DNA of 64,000 bases, from contig JAHFCE010000004.1 in NCBI GenBank assembly GCA_023249675.1, positions 62,675-126,674 on the forward strand. The letters run 5' to 3'. Shown here piece by piece: positions 8,611 to 17,608 of this stretch. The notes beneath the pieces are model-generated. The model was not told the DNA's origin and did no database searches. It was given only the letters and a program-made list of their open reading frames with translations. Both the position numbers and the translations under genes were made by a program. Every line of letters begins with the position of its first letter. The first letter of the stretch is position 1. This DNA comes from Elusimicrobiota bacterium. GTDB lineage: Bacteria; Elusimicrobiota; Elusimicrobia; UBA1565; UBA9628.

Positions 8611-9623
8611 CGCAGGTGAGCCGCCTGCATGGTGCGGATATTATGGTAGCGGGCGTCCTGAGGGTCCTTGACTTTTCCGGCTTGGAAGGCCGAGACGAGA
8701 CTTTCGGCGGCTTGGGCGATGGTACGGCGGGTCTTGAACCCCAATTTGCGCAGGACGCGGGCCGAAGAAATCTTGTAGGAGCGCTGGTCGTTGCTGGGCA
8801 CCACGGCCAGCTCGATGGGGCCGCGCTCCGGGGCTAGGCGTCCGACCACTCCGTGCGCCAGCTCCGCCAGTTCTCTGACGGTCTTGTTTTCGTCGCCCAC
8901 ATTGAACGTCTCTCCGGCGACATCCCGATCCGGCAAGGAGAGAAGAAAAGTGTAAAAGTCGACCATATCCGCCACATGGATGTTCGGACGCATCTGGTCG
9001 CCGCCGAAAACCTCGATTCTTCGATCGAAGTAGGCGCGGCTGGCGAGGATGTTGACCACGAGGTCCAGACGCAGGCGCTCGGCCCAGCCGCAGACCGTGG
9101 CCGGACGAACGACGACTGGAACAAAAGACGGCGCGGCAAGCCCCAAGAGGACGGGTTCGCAGAGCGCTTTGTACTTGCTGTAATCCGTCATGGGCCTGAG
9201 GGGATGATCTTCCGTTACGTCGGCCGCGTCGCTGACCCCGTAGACGCTCGATGTCGAGGCATAGATGAAGCGCCTGACCCCCGCCTCCCGCGATAGGCGG
9301 GCCAGCGGCTTGAAAGCGTCGAAGTTGATGGATTTGCCCAACGAGGGATTGAGTTCGAAGCTGGGGTCGTTGGAGATGCAGGCGAGGTGGATGACGGCGT
9401 CGCTGTCCTTGAGTGCGCGTTTGACCAAGTCCTCATCGCGCAGGTCCCCCTTGATCTCCTCGAGATTTTTGTGCCCGCGTACCGGCGCCAGGGCTTGCTC
9501 GCCGTACAGGTAGAGGTCGAGGACGCGCACCCGATAACCCTCCTCAAGCAGGCGGGGGACCAGGGCCGAGCCCACGTATCCGGCGCCGCCTGTGACCAAG
9601 ACCCCGTCGACCTTTCCGCTCAT
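8607..9623 (-). CDS. NAD-dependent epimerase/dehydratase (SDR)
   Basis: 338 residues. Rossmann motif TGGAGYVGSALV at the N-terminus, catalytic YASTSSVYG and DYSKYKALCE (Tyr-x3-Lys), and a substrate-side MRPNIHVADMVDF and ETFNVGDENKT. It is of the UDP-glucose 4-epimerase-like extended SDR class. The ATG at 9623 overlaps the stop of the HldE-like gene as ATGA. It likely epimerises, dehydrates or reduces the nucleotide sugar produced by the upstream nucleotidyltransferase; the sugar is not identifiable. Confidence 0.82.
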   Translation of the reverse strand: MSGKVDGVLVTGGAGYVGSALVPRLLEEGYRVRVLDLYLYGEQALAPVRGHKNLEEIKGDLRDEDLVKRALKDSDAVIHLACISNDPSFELNPSLGKSINFDAFKPLARLSREAGVRRFIYASTSSVYGVSDAADVTEDHPLRPMTDYSKYKALCEPVLLGLAAPSFVPVVVRPATVCGWAERLRLDLVVNILASRAYFDRRIEVFGGDQMRPNIHVADMVDFYTFLLSLPDRDVAGETFNVGDENKTVRELAELAHGVVGRLAPERGPIELAVVPSNDQRSYKISSARVLRKLGFKTRRTIAQAAESLVSAFQAGKVKDPQDARYHNIRTMQAAHLR

Positions 9624-11140
9624 TTCAGCAGGGATTCCAGGTGCTTGACCAAAGCGGCCTTTTCAAGGAAGTCGCGATTGCCGATCGTCGCCACGGCGCG
9701 CGCGCCCGCTGCGTTGCCCACCAGGCTTGAAATCTCTAAGGGAGCTCCCAGCCGGTCGCAGAGGGCGGCGACGGACAGGAACGCGTCCCCGGCGCCGATG
9801 CGGTCTTGGACTTGACCTGCGAAAGCCGGAACCTCAACAAAGCCCTCGCGCCTGTCGTAGGCCAGGCAGCCGCTCTTCCCGCGCGTGACGAGAAGACGGC
9901 GAAAACCCGTACGTCGCGAAAAAGCAGGCACCAAGCGGCGTAGGTCGCCGCGGCGGTCGCGCGCCTCCATGCGCATCTCCGCTTCGGTCAGGCAGGCCAA
10001 GTCCGCGCGCGGGTAACGGTCGATGGTGTGGTAGCCAATATTGCCCGCGTTGGACTGGGCGTTGACCGTCAAGTAGCGCGCTTTGCGGCAGATCAGCTGG
10101 ATTGTTTTGTCATCGAGCATTCCGTGTCCATAATCGACCACGATCACGACGTCGTAGAGCGGCAGTTCCCGCTGTAGGACGGCGCGCAAGGCGCGCCCGT
10201 CGCGTTCGTCCATGAGCGCGTCGTTGATCTCGTAGATTTCGAGGAGCTTCGAGAAGTGGTACTGCTCGACGTAACGCCGCTTGACGATGGTCGGTGCGTC
10301 GGCGCGGTAGAGGAAGCGGGGCTTGACGTTGGGCCGGAGCTTCCCTTTGATGAACCCGAGGCGGGAATTTTGTGCGCCGAGGAAGGTGACCAACCTGACC
10401 TTGGCTCCCAAGCCGGCCACGTGATTGGCCACGGCCAAAGCCCCTCCCGCGAAGGATTCCCGCTCAAGTTGGCGCACGACCAAGGTCGGCTCCTTGGAGG
10501 ATTTTCCGATGGCCTCGCAGTAGACGTACTCATCGATGATGGCTTCCCCGATGACCAGGACCTTGAGGTCCGCCGCCGCCTGCAACGGTTGAAGAGCCGC
10601 GCGCAGTCCCAGGCGCCGGCGGAAGCCGTTGAGGTATTCGTGTACGGCGGGCGGAAACAGGGGTAGGCGCTGGTTGAGCAGGCTCGAAGAGCTGAAAACG
10701 ATGTCATCGGTGAAGGCGAGGCGGCCGCCGGCGGCGCGCACGGCGGCCTTTTCCCGGCGGATGCCGCCGGTGATGTCGTCTTTGGCTCGGCGGTAGTCCG
10801 AGCCCTTGACGTAGAATTGAGGCCGGATCAGGCGGATGGCTTCCACCGCGGTGGGCCGGCGGTTGATGGCGACACAGTCGACGCAATCAAGCGAGGCCAA
10901 GGCTTCCGCGCGCAGATTCTCATTGAAGGAGGGTCGGTGCGGCCCCTTGTTGACGTAGCGATCGGAAGTCAAGGTGACCACGAGCATGTCGCCCATGGCC
11001 CGGGCTTTCTGGAAGTGGCGAATATGGCCGATGTGCAGGAGGTCGAAAACTCCGTGGCAATGCGCCACCCGGCGGCCGGCCGCGCGAGCCTCGGCCGAGG
11101 CGGCGGCCAAATCCTCTAGGCTCAGAATCTTACTTTTCAT
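9620..11140 (-). CDS. HldE-like bifunctional protein with reversed order: nucleotidyltransferase then PfkB kinase
   Basis: 506 residues. Residues about 20-150 are a cytidylyltransferase-like domain with HGVFDLLHIGHIRHF (HxGH nucleotide motif) and YVKGSDYR. Residues about 190-500 are a PfkB/ribokinase domain with FAGGALAVANHVAGLGA, and near the end DRIGAGDAF carrying the catalytic Asp. Both domains resemble those of HldE, which phosphorylates heptose-7-phosphate at C1 and adenylylates heptose-1-phosphate, but E. coli HldE has the kinase first. The ATG at 11140 overlaps the previous stop by 11 nt, and the 3' end overlaps the next gene as ATGA. It probably activates a sugar phosphate; heptose is plausible because transketolase can make sedoheptulose-7-phosphate. 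Confidence 0.85.
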   Translation of the reverse strand: MKSKILSLEDLAAASAEARAAGRRVAHCHGVFDLLHIGHIRHFQKARAMGDMLVVTLTSDRYVNKGPHRPSFNENLRAEALASLDCVDCVAINRRPTAVEAIRLIRPQFYVKGSDYRRAKDDITGGIRREKAAVRAAGGRLAFTDDIVFSSSSLLNQRLPLFPPAVHEYLNGFRRRLGLRAALQPLQAAADLKVLVIGEAIIDEYVYCEAIGKSSKEPTLVVRQLERESFAGGALAVANHVAGLGAKVRLVTFLGAQNSRLGFIKGKLRPNVKPRFLYRADAPTIVKRRYVEQYHFSKLLEIYEINDALMDERDGRALRAVLQRELPLYDVVIVVDYGHGMLDDKTIQLICRKARYLTVNAQSNAGNIGYHTIDRYPRADLACLTEAEMRMEARDRRGDLRRLVPAFSRRTGFRRLLVTRGKSGCLAYDRREGFVEVPAFAGQVQDRIGAGDAFLSVAALCDRLGAPLEISSLVGNAAGARAVATIGNRDFLEKAALVKHLESLLK

Positions 11141-12035
11141 CGCCCGGGGCCGCCGGCTGTGCAATTCCCAGCCGGATATTCTGGACGATAGCCGGGATCT
11201 TGTCGCGGAAGAGAACTTGAGGCTTCCAGCCCGTCAGCCGGAAGGCTTTTCTGTTATCAAACGCGAAGCCGTTGTCCCCTCCAGCCAGCTTTTTTATTTT
11301 CACTGCGGGTTCCGCAAGGCTCACGAATTCCTTGAGAGAAATTAAATTGCGTTTGCCGCCGCCGGCGTGAATTCTTTCCGAGAAAATCTTCCGTTCGAAT
11401 AGCCGCTCAATGAGCCGCCCGAGGTCATCGATGTGGAGGGGGTCTCTGAATTGCAGGCCGCCGCGGGTCAGCGACACCGACTTGTCGAGAACGGCAGCTC
11501 TGCCCAGCTGAACCACCCAATTATTGCCCCCGGAAAAATCGAAGTCTGTATAGCAGGTGGACAGGCGTATCACGTTGCTGCGCGGGTGGGACTCGGAAAT
11601 AAACTCTGCGATCAGCTTTGATTTACTGTAAAAGTTCTGCGGCGCGAACGGGAAGGTCTCGTCTACCAGCCACTTGGGCCGGTAGCCCGCCTTCGTCTTG
11701 ATCACGTCCTTCGGCCCGTAAACGGACCCAAAGATTTCCCGAGTCGACATTTGAAACCAGGCGATGTCGCTGCCCTTTAGGGTCCTGGCCAGGTGCCGAG
11801 CGCCAGCCACATTCACCTCGTCGGCGGGTGCGTCTAACTGATAGGTCCGAGACTGACGGTCCGCCACCACGGAGAAATTGATCAGAGCTTCGATGTTTTC
11901 TTGGGCCAAAAAAGAAGCGCTGATGTTGAAAATATTTTCTTTTTTATCCCAGCCGAACACGCGATGGCGGCGGCCGAGGTAAGCAAAAAGAGCCCTTCCC
12001 AGATAACCCTCGTGACCGACCAGCAGGATGTTCAT
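11130..12035 (-). CDS. NAD-dependent epimerase/reductase-like SDR
   Basis: 301 residues. The Rossmann loop is GHEGYLGRAL; the catalytic region has QMSTREIFGSVYG and FYSKSKLIAEF (Tyr-x3-Lys). FRDPLHIDDLGRLIERL is the usual extended-SDR late motif. The coding sequence is noticeably richer in A and T than neighbouring genes, suggesting more recent acquisition. Its start follows directly on the stop of the upstream SDR gene, with no gap. Substrate unknown; an NDP-sugar is expected from context. Confidence 0.75.
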   Translation of the reverse strand: MNILLVGHEGYLGRALFAYLGRRHRVFGWDKKENIFNISASFLAQENIEALINFSVVADRQSRTYQLDAPADEVNVAGARHLARTLKGSDIAWFQMSTREIFGSVYGPKDVIKTKAGYRPKWLVDETFPFAPQNFYSKSKLIAEFISESHPRSNVIRLSTCYTDFDFSGGNNWVVQLGRAAVLDKSVSLTRGGLQFRDPLHIDDLGRLIERLFERKIFSERIHAGGGKRNLISLKEFVSLAEPAVKIKKLAGGDNGFAFDNRKAFRLTGWKPQVLFRDKIPAIVQNIRLGIAQPAAPGDEK

Positions 12036-12794
12036 CTACATGCCTCCGCCATCGATGCCGACGATCGATCCGGCCATGAACGAGGCCGGCTCGGAGCATA
12101 GAAAGGCAACGACCGAAGAAACCTCTTCAGCGCGGCCTAGACGCTTAATCGGCAGGTGGTTGCGGAAATAGTCATCCAGGGCGGCTGGGTTTTCTCGCTG
12201 GAGCTTGGCGAAGTAGCGGCCCTCGGAATAGATGACTCCGGGTGCCACGGCGGAAACAATCACATTGTTTTTGGCGACCTCGCGGCTGATGGTTTTCACG
12301 TAGCCGTCGAGAGCGCATTTGGCGGACACATAGGCCGAGTAACCGTTGTAGTTGGTTGCCGCCAGCGTTGACAGATGGACGATTCTGCCCCAGCGCTTTT
12401 TCACCATGGAGGGGATGAAAGCCCGGTTGAGCTCATGGGCGATGCCCACGTTGAACTGCCAGACCTTTTTCCAATCCTCGCAGGAAGCGAAGCTCTGTTG
12501 GACCCCGATCGAGCCGCCCAGATTGTGGACCATGATGTCCGGCTCGCTCTGCGCGGAGGCCATGGCCTGGACCAGTTCAGCCACCCCCGTTGCGGACATG
12601 AGATCGATGGCAAAGCACTGGTGTCTTCCCGCGGCGCCGCCCAGTTCCCGGCGCACCGCCTGGAGCGGGTCTGCGGACCGGGCGACCATGACCACCCGGG
12701 CGCCTTCTCGAGCCAACTCGATGGCGATGGCGCGCCCGATGCCCCGGCTGGCTCCGGTGACCAGGGCTATCCGGTCCTTGATCCCCAAATCCAT
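12036..12794 (-). CDS. Classical SDR oxidoreductase (3-oxoacyl-ACP reductase/glucose dehydrogenase-like)
   Basis: 252 residues. The cofactor motif is TGASRGIGRAIA, the structural NNAG-equivalent is HNLGGSIG, and the catalytic residues are Ser in HLSTLAATN and Tyr/Lys in YSAYVSAK. The C-terminus (GSIVGIDGGGM) is the standard classical-SDR ending. It is the first gene of the ten-gene minus-strand operon and diverges from the GT2 gene. Family members reduce keto groups of fatty acyl-ACP, steroids or sugars; a sugar-pathway keto intermediate is inferred from its neighbours. Confidence 0.8.
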   Translation of the reverse strand: MDLGIKDRIALVTGASRGIGRAIAIELAREGARVVMVARSADPLQAVRRELGGAAGRHQCFAIDLMSATGVAELVQAMASAQSEPDIMVHNLGGSIGVQQSFASCEDWKKVWQFNVGIAHELNRAFIPSMVKKRWGRIVHLSTLAATNYNGYSAYVSAKCALDGYVKTISREVAKNNVIVSAVAPGVIYSEGRYFAKLQRENPAALDDYFRNHLPIKRLGRAEEVSSVVAFLCSEPASFMAGSIVGIDGGGM

Positions 12795-12833
12795 TCCTGC
12801 CGAGTATAGCTATTTTGCGACCCATCAACTTGC

Positions 12834-12839
12834 TACAAT
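12834..12839 (+). promoter_or_regulatory. -10 element of the GT2-flippase unit
   Basis: TACAAT with an upstream TG one base away (TG-C-TACAAT) lies in the 58-nt divergent spacer. It favours the ATG at 12853 over the ATG at 12838, which overlaps the -10 itself. Confidence 0.4.
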
Positions 12840-12852
12840 GGCGCGCCGCAAT

Positions 12853-13908
12853 ATGACAGAAGTGCAGAAGGCACCACCGGCCGGCAGCACGCTCTCCGTC
12901 GTCCTGCCCAGCTATAATCATTCCCGCTATTTGACGGCCTCTCTTGAGGCGATCATCGGCCAATCCTTCAAGCCCAAGGAGATCTTGGTCATCGATGACG
13001 CGTCGACCGACGACAGCGTCAAGATAATCGAGTCTTTTGCTCGGCGCCATCCGGTGGTGAGGCTTTTGCGAAATCCTCGGAACATGGGCGTCAATGCGGT
13101 TCGTCAGCGCGGCATCGAGGAAAGTTCCGGGGATTACATCATCTTTCCGGCCGCCGACGACCCGATTTTGCCTGGCCTCTTCGAGAAATCGATGTCCCTG
13201 CTTTCCCGACATCCGCAGGCGGGGCTCTGCTCGGCGCTGGCGCGGCTCATCGACGCCGATGGGCGGGATGTGGGACCCTACGAGACCGCCGTCGTTTCCG
13301 ACAAGGAATGTTTCATTGCGCCGGACCAATTTCTGGCGACCTATCGGTATTACAGCAACTGGATCGTCACTTATACCGTTATCCTCAAGCGCGCCGCCAT
13401 AGCTGGAGTGGGCGGGCAGGACTCGGAACTGGGCCCTGCCGCCGACGCCTGGCTTAACGCCAGGGTCGCGATGAAGTATGGAGCATGCTTTATTCCCGAG
13501 CCTTTGGCTCTATGGCGCAGGGTGGAGAGCAGCTATGCGCAAGACTACGGGAAAAAAGACATCAACAAACCTCTGGAGAAGCTGGACTTAGTCGAGCGCC
13601 GAGTGCTGTTTCCTCGGGATGGCTCCAAGCCGGAGCCGCAGGAGCTGGAGTTCATGAGGCTCTGGAAGCGGCGGGTTCTTTGTCTCCACCTTCTCGCCTT
13701 GAATGGGTGGGTTCCCTGTCCGTATGATGGAATTGCGAAAGTCAAAGAGCATCTCCCATCTCTAACGCTCATCGATCGGATTTATTTCTCGGGGCTGCCG
13801 TTATGGTCTCGGCTGGGCGTTTTTCCCACGAGGCTCTATCTGTGGACCCAACAAGCTCGCTGGGAACAGCGGCAGTCCTTGCGGCATAAGCTCCGGGCCG
13901 TCTTATGA
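12853..13908 (+). CDS. Family 2 glycosyltransferase
   Basis: 351 residues (or 356 from the ATG at 12838). GT-A fold: SVVLPSYNHSRYL at the start, LVIDDASTDDS for nucleotide binding, and AADDPILPG as the metal-binding region. It is cytoplasmic and transfers a sugar from a nucleotide donor to a growing lipid-linked glycan. The residues after about 200 are variable and set acceptor specificity. The stop overlaps the flippase start as ATGA, so the two are coupled. Donor and acceptor are unknown. Confidence 0.85.
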   Translation: MTEVQKAPPAGSTLSVVLPSYNHSRYLTASLEAIIGQSFKPKEILVIDDASTDDSVKIIESFARRHPVVRLLRNPRNMGVNAVRQRGIEESSGDYIIFPAADDPILPGLFEKSMSLLSRHPQAGLCSALARLIDADGRDVGPYETAVVSDKECFIAPDQFLATYRYYSNWIVTYTVILKRAAIAGVGGQDSELGPAADAWLNARVAMKYGACFIPEPLALWRRVESSYAQDYGKKDINKPLEKLDLVERRVLFPRDGSKPEPQELEFMRLWKRRVLCLHLLALNGWVPCPYDGIAKVKEHLPSLTLIDRIYFSGLPLWSRLGVFPTRLYLWTQQARWEQRQSLRHKLRAVL

Positions 13909-15440
13909 CGGCCGAGAAATCATTCCGGTTCGCTCGAAACGTCGGCTGGAACCTTTTGGGCCAGATCGGCGTCGCGGCATTTAATTTCCTCACCCTCCCT
14001 TACATCGTCCATCGGATGGGAGTGGATGCCTACGGCCTCTACATACTTCTGCACACGGCGGGAAGCTACTTGTTCCTCGCTTCTTTCGGCGCCAGCGCGG
14101 CCACGCCGAAATATGTGGCCGCCTTCGATGCCTCCAAGGACGGCCGCGGCATGTCCGACACCGTCCTGTATGCAGCCGCGATGCATGGACTCGGCGTCTT
14201 GATCGCCGCGGCGATACTGGGTCTGGAAGCGCGGTTTTTCGCGACCAGGCTGTTTCATCTTTCCCCGGAGAATCTCGCAACCGGGATCTTCGTCATACGC
14301 TGCGCGGCGGTCGCCGCCGTATTCGCCGCGCTTCTCCAGTTCTCTTTCGGCGTTCTGCAGGGGCTTCAATATTTCGACCGTTATAACCTGATCGTCATGA
14401 TCCAGAGCGGGCTTCAGCCCGCCGGGGTCGCGGCCTTGCTGTTCGCGGGCCGCGGGATCAAGGCCGCTGCCTGCTGGTACGTCGCGCTCAACATGGGACT
14501 ATGCTTGGTCGTCGGCGCGCAGACATTGCGGCTTCTGCGTCCCGCCATGGCGTCGTCCGGCGCGAAGGGCCTGCGCCTGAAGACCTTCATGGAGTGGAGT
14601 CTAACCCAGTGGCTTGGCGGGCTCGGCATTTTCGTGAGCAGCCAATTCGACAAGATATTCATCGCCCGGGCGATCTCTTTGTCCAGCCTGACTTTGTATT
14701 CGGTGCCGGCCGGCCTCTTGCAACGCTTTCAGATTCTTCCCGGCATGGTCTCCGTGGTGGCCCTGCCGATGATGGTCGAAGTTTCCGGGCCTGACTCCCG
14801 GGAGGCGCTGAGACGGATGTACCTGAAATCCGTCAGATTCTTGTTGGGGGCGGGACTGCCGACGTTGGTCCTCATGCTCACGCTGATGCCGCAGTTCCTC
14901 TCGCTCTGGCTGGGGGGCGATTTCGGCAGCAAGAGCGTCCAACCCACCCGGCTGCTGGTCATCGGCCAGCTTTTTGTCTTGCTCGTCACCATGCCCACCA
15001 CCGTCGTCAACACGCAGAGTAACCCATGGCGCACGCCGATGCTCTACTGGGCGCAAGCCCTCACGAGCGTCTTCCTGTGGAGGCTGCTTATCCCGCGCTA
15101 CGGCATCCTGGGAGTCGCCATCGGAACCCTGGCCGCCCAGGCCGTGCCGACCTGCGTTTATATCTGGATCGTCCACAAAAAAATTCTGCACATGCCGTTT
15201 ACGCGCTATGCGGCGGAGGGGCTCTGGGCGCCGCTGTGCAGCGCCGCTCTGCAGCTCTGCGTTATTTTCCCGAGGCATGATGCCGCCACGAGCTGGTTCA
15301 CGATGGCTCTCTTCGCCTGTGCGGGCTACGGCGTCTACTACGGGTCGTTGTGGCTGCTGCTGAATGCCGAGGAAAAAAGCCTGATTCGGAACTATCTGCG
15401 CATGAGCGGCTTCACGACCCGAATGCGCTTGGGGGTTTAG
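13905..15440 (+). CDS. Wzx-like polysaccharide flippase (MATE/MOP superfamily)
   Basis: 511 residues, highly hydrophobic with about 12-14 predicted membrane helices. The N-terminus (FARNVGWNLLGQIGVAAFN, then LTLPYIVHRMGVDAYGLY) is the usual polysaccharide biosynthesis/flippase start. It should move lipid-linked oligosaccharide units across the inner membrane. The start overlaps the GT2 stop as ATGA. The 3' end overlaps the convergent GT9 gene by 29 nt. Length fits Wzx/MurJ relatives; MurJ itself is less likely given the glycan gene setting. Confidence 0.85.
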   Translation: MTAEKSFRFARNVGWNLLGQIGVAAFNFLTLPYIVHRMGVDAYGLYILLHTAGSYLFLASFGASAATPKYVAAFDASKDGRGMSDTVLYAAAMHGLGVLIAAAILGLEARFFATRLFHLSPENLATGIFVIRCAAVAAVFAALLQFSFGVLQGLQYFDRYNLIVMIQSGLQPAGVAALLFAGRGIKAAACWYVALNMGLCLVVGAQTLRLLRPAMASSGAKGLRLKTFMEWSLTQWLGGLGIFVSSQFDKIFIARAISLSSLTLYSVPAGLLQRFQILPGMVSVVALPMMVEVSGPDSREALRRMYLKSVRFLLGAGLPTLVLMLTLMPQFLSLWLGGDFGSKSVQPTRLLVIGQLFVLLVTMPTTVVNTQSNPWRTPMLYWAQALTSVFLWRLLIPRYGILGVAIGTLAAQAVPTCVYIWIVHKKILHMPFTRYAAEGLWAPLCSAALQLCVIFPRHDAATSWFTMALFACAGYGVYYGSLWLLLNAEEKSLIRNYLRMSGFTTRMRLGV

Positions 15441-16719
15441 GACCGTTCTGGGATAGCAACGGCTGGTAGCGGCGGCGTATTGAGTCGACGACTTCCTGAA
15501 CCGAGAGCTCATTCAAGCAGGCGCGGTGCCCGCAATTGGCGAAGTTGATGACGCCGTCGCCTTCGTTGCGCAAGCCCATGCGGATGCAGGGAGAACAAGG
15601 AAGTTGATGGTGGATCTCGAGATGTCTCTCGGGGTTCCAGACGATCCCGTAGCCGGGGCGGTCCGACGGCCCCCAGACCGCGACCGTGGGAACGCCGAGC
15701 GCCATGGCCGCCTTGGAAAGGCCCGTGTCGTTGCCGAGGAATAGGTCGCAGCGGCGGATCAATTCCAGGCTCTTGAGCAGGCCGCAGCGGCCGACCATGT
15801 TGACGTACGGACCCTGGAAGGCGGATTCAAAGCGTGCGGGGAGTTCCGCCTCATCGGGCCCTCCCAAGAGAACCACGCGCAGGCGGTCGGTTGCGGCGAG
15901 TTCCCGGCAGACGGCGCCCCAGCGCTCAGGAGCCCAGACCTTGGCGTACTGGCTGTGGGGAGAGCCGATGTGGAGGCCGACGGTCCTTTCTCGCGGCGCG
16001 GGTTTTAGGACTTGGTCCGCGAAGACGATTGCTTCATCGGCGCGGGGAAGCGCGGGGCGGCAGGTGGCGGCTTCCGGGGTCGAGAGGCCCAAAGCTTGGA
16101 CCAAGCGCAGGTTGCGCGTCGTCATGTGCTCATCGTCCTCGCGCACCCACACCTTTGAGTTGAAGATCAGGCGGCGCTCAAACTCCTCGGCGATGATGCC
16201 GCGGCGCAGGCGCCAGAGCGCATAGCGGGGCCATGACCAGCCCGTGTGCGGGGCCTCGATCGGCCGGCAATGTCCGACTCGCAGCGGGATGGAAAAAAGG
16301 GAGGAGCCAAAAAATCGGGCTGAGGCCGGCAGGCTCACAAGAACGGCGTCGAAGCGACCCTCGCGGATTTTCCGCAGCATCGGCGCTGGAGCCTGATGGT
16401 AGCCGTAAGGGGCCTCGATGGTCCAGAATTCGTCGGCCACGTCCGTCGCGGGTAGGAGCTCCGCGGTGGACGGATAGCTGTTGCCGAGGCAGGTGATGTG
16501 GGCGTCGGGTAATCCGCGGCGTAGTGCCTGCAGCGCCGGGAGCAGGAAGATGGAATCTCCCACGGCAGTGTAGGCGAGGACCAGGATGCGCTTGGGCGCG
16601 TTCTGGGGAGCCGGACGCTGGAAGGCGCCGCGGAGCAGCCAGGAGAAAGTCAGCCGCAGGAGATTGCCGAGGATGACCGCCAGATGAAACGATTTGGTGA
16701 GCAAGCCGGATAAGGGCAT
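15412..16719 (-). CDS. Family 9 glycosyltransferase (heptosyltransferase-like)
   Basis: 435 residues. RILVLAYTAVGDSIFLLPALQAL is replaced in the middle by family-typical residues, and the C-terminal half has VGLHIGSPHSQ, RVVLLGGPDEAELP and LFLGNDTGLSKAAMALGVPTVAVWGPSD, the GT9 donor-binding pattern of WaaC/WaaF/RfaQ. The ATG at 16719 is one base after the stop of the FkbM gene, and is preferred over an in-frame ATG 21 nt upstream. A cysteine pair near the end (LPCSPCIRMG) is common in this family. It likely adds heptose or another sugar to a lipid-A-core or capsule acceptor. Confidence 0.85.
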   Translation of the reverse strand: MPLSGLLTKSFHLAVILGNLLRLTFSWLLRGAFQRPAPQNAPKRILVLAYTAVGDSIFLLPALQALRRGLPDAHITCLGNSYPSTAELLPATDVADEFWTIEAPYGYHQAPAPMLRKIREGRFDAVLVSLPASARFFGSSLFSIPLRVGHCRPIEAPHTGWSWPRYALWRLRRGIIAEEFERRLIFNSKVWVREDDEHMTTRNLRLVQALGLSTPEAATCRPALPRADEAIVFADQVLKPAPRERTVGLHIGSPHSQYAKVWAPERWGAVCRELAATDRLRVVLLGGPDEAELPARFESAFQGPYVNMVGRCGLLKSLELIRRCDLFLGNDTGLSKAAMALGVPTVAVWGPSDRPGYGIVWNPERHLEIHHQLPCSPCIRMGLRNEGDGVINFANCGHRACLNELSVQEVVDSIRRRYQPLLSQNGPKPPSAFGS

Positions 16720-16720
16720 C

Positions 16721-17554
16721 TTAGGCCTGCGGGGAGGCATAGGTGAAGCAGCGGAGGTCTTGGCTGTCGTAGCGGAACTCCGCGAACAGCTCCTTCAAGC
16801 CCCGGCTTTCCTCTTCGGAGTCGCGTTCGAAGACGATGCGGGGCCGATGCCGTCGGAGGGTCTGCTGCGCGCCGCGCAGGATGGCCGGGACGTTGCCTTC
16901 CGTGTCGATCTTGATGAGATCGACACGCTCCAATTTCTGCTCCACGACGACCTGATCGACGGTCTTGAGTTCCACCGGAATGGAACGTCCAGTCCGTCGC
17001 TTCAGGGAGTGGTTGATGCCGCGCTCATGCACGAAAAGATCGGCCGAGCCTGAGCGTTCCTCGAGCGCTATCCGGACGAGGCGCACGTTGCCCAGGCCGT
17101 TGCGCGCGACGTTTCCCGCGAGCATGCCGAAGTTGTCCGGATGGGGCTCGATGGCGACGATGAGGCCGGACTCGCCGACGCGTCTGGCCGCCAGGGTCGT
17201 GAATATACCCACGTTGGCTCCTGCATCCACGATCACCTGTCCGGCGGAGGGCCGGAAGCCTTCGACCTGCTCGTAGTCCCTGTCGCCGATGATGGAGTGC
17301 AGGGGATCAAACGCCGTGTGGAGGTCCAGCCGCAGGCGGACATGCTCGGGTGTTTCCACTTCGATCGGGATGTCCGAGAAGCCGGAGCGTTTGAGCCAGT
17401 CGAGGCAGCGCAGGTGCCGGTCCCCGCGGCGAAAAATGATGTAGATGGAATAATAGGCGGTGAGATAGGCGAGGCGCAGAAGAAGCCCTCCCCGCACGGA
17501 CCAATGGAAGAGGTAGTTCTTCCTGATGTTGCGGCACGCCTCCGACAACGCCAT
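16721..17554 (-). CDS. FkbM-family SAM methyltransferase
   Basis: 277 residues. The SAM-binding region is VIVDAGANVGIFTTLAARRVG followed by IVAIEPHPDNFGML, the FkbM signature, and DLIKIDTEGNVPAILRGA closes the domain. An N-terminal hydrophobic stretch (about residues 20-40) may associate with the membrane. FkbM proteins O-methylate sugars and polyketides; here a surface glycan is the likely target. The start at 17554 faces the divergent Spx-like gene, and the A/T-rich spacer between them holds promoter-like sequence for both. Confidence 0.82.
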   Translation of the reverse strand: MALSEACRNIRKNYLFHWSVRGGLLLRLAYLTAYYSIYIIFRRGDRHLRCLDWLKRSGFSDIPIEVETPEHVRLRLDLHTAFDPLHSIIGDRDYEQVEGFRPSAGQVIVDAGANVGIFTTLAARRVGESGLIVAIEPHPDNFGMLAGNVARNGLGNVRLVRIALEERSGSADLFVHERGINHSLKRRTGRSIPVELKTVDQVVVEQKLERVDLIKIDTEGNVPAILRGAQQTLRRHRPRIVFERDSEEESRGLKELFAEFRYDSQDLRCFTYASPQA

Positions 17555-17595
17555 GTTTTTATTGTATATAAAACCCAAAGTCGGGTGTGAACCGG

Positions 17596-17601
17596 TATAA
17601 T
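17596..17601 (+). promoter_or_regulatory. -10 element of the Spx-like gene (leaderless)
   Basis: Perfect TATAAT ending 7 nt before the ATG at 17609. No -35 hexamer is recognisable. Confidence 0.5.
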
Positions 17602-17608
17602 CCCCGCC

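Noticed and set aside
14601-15512. A 303-codon minus-strand open frame
   Set aside because: Antisense to the flippase gene, with low-complexity charged composition.
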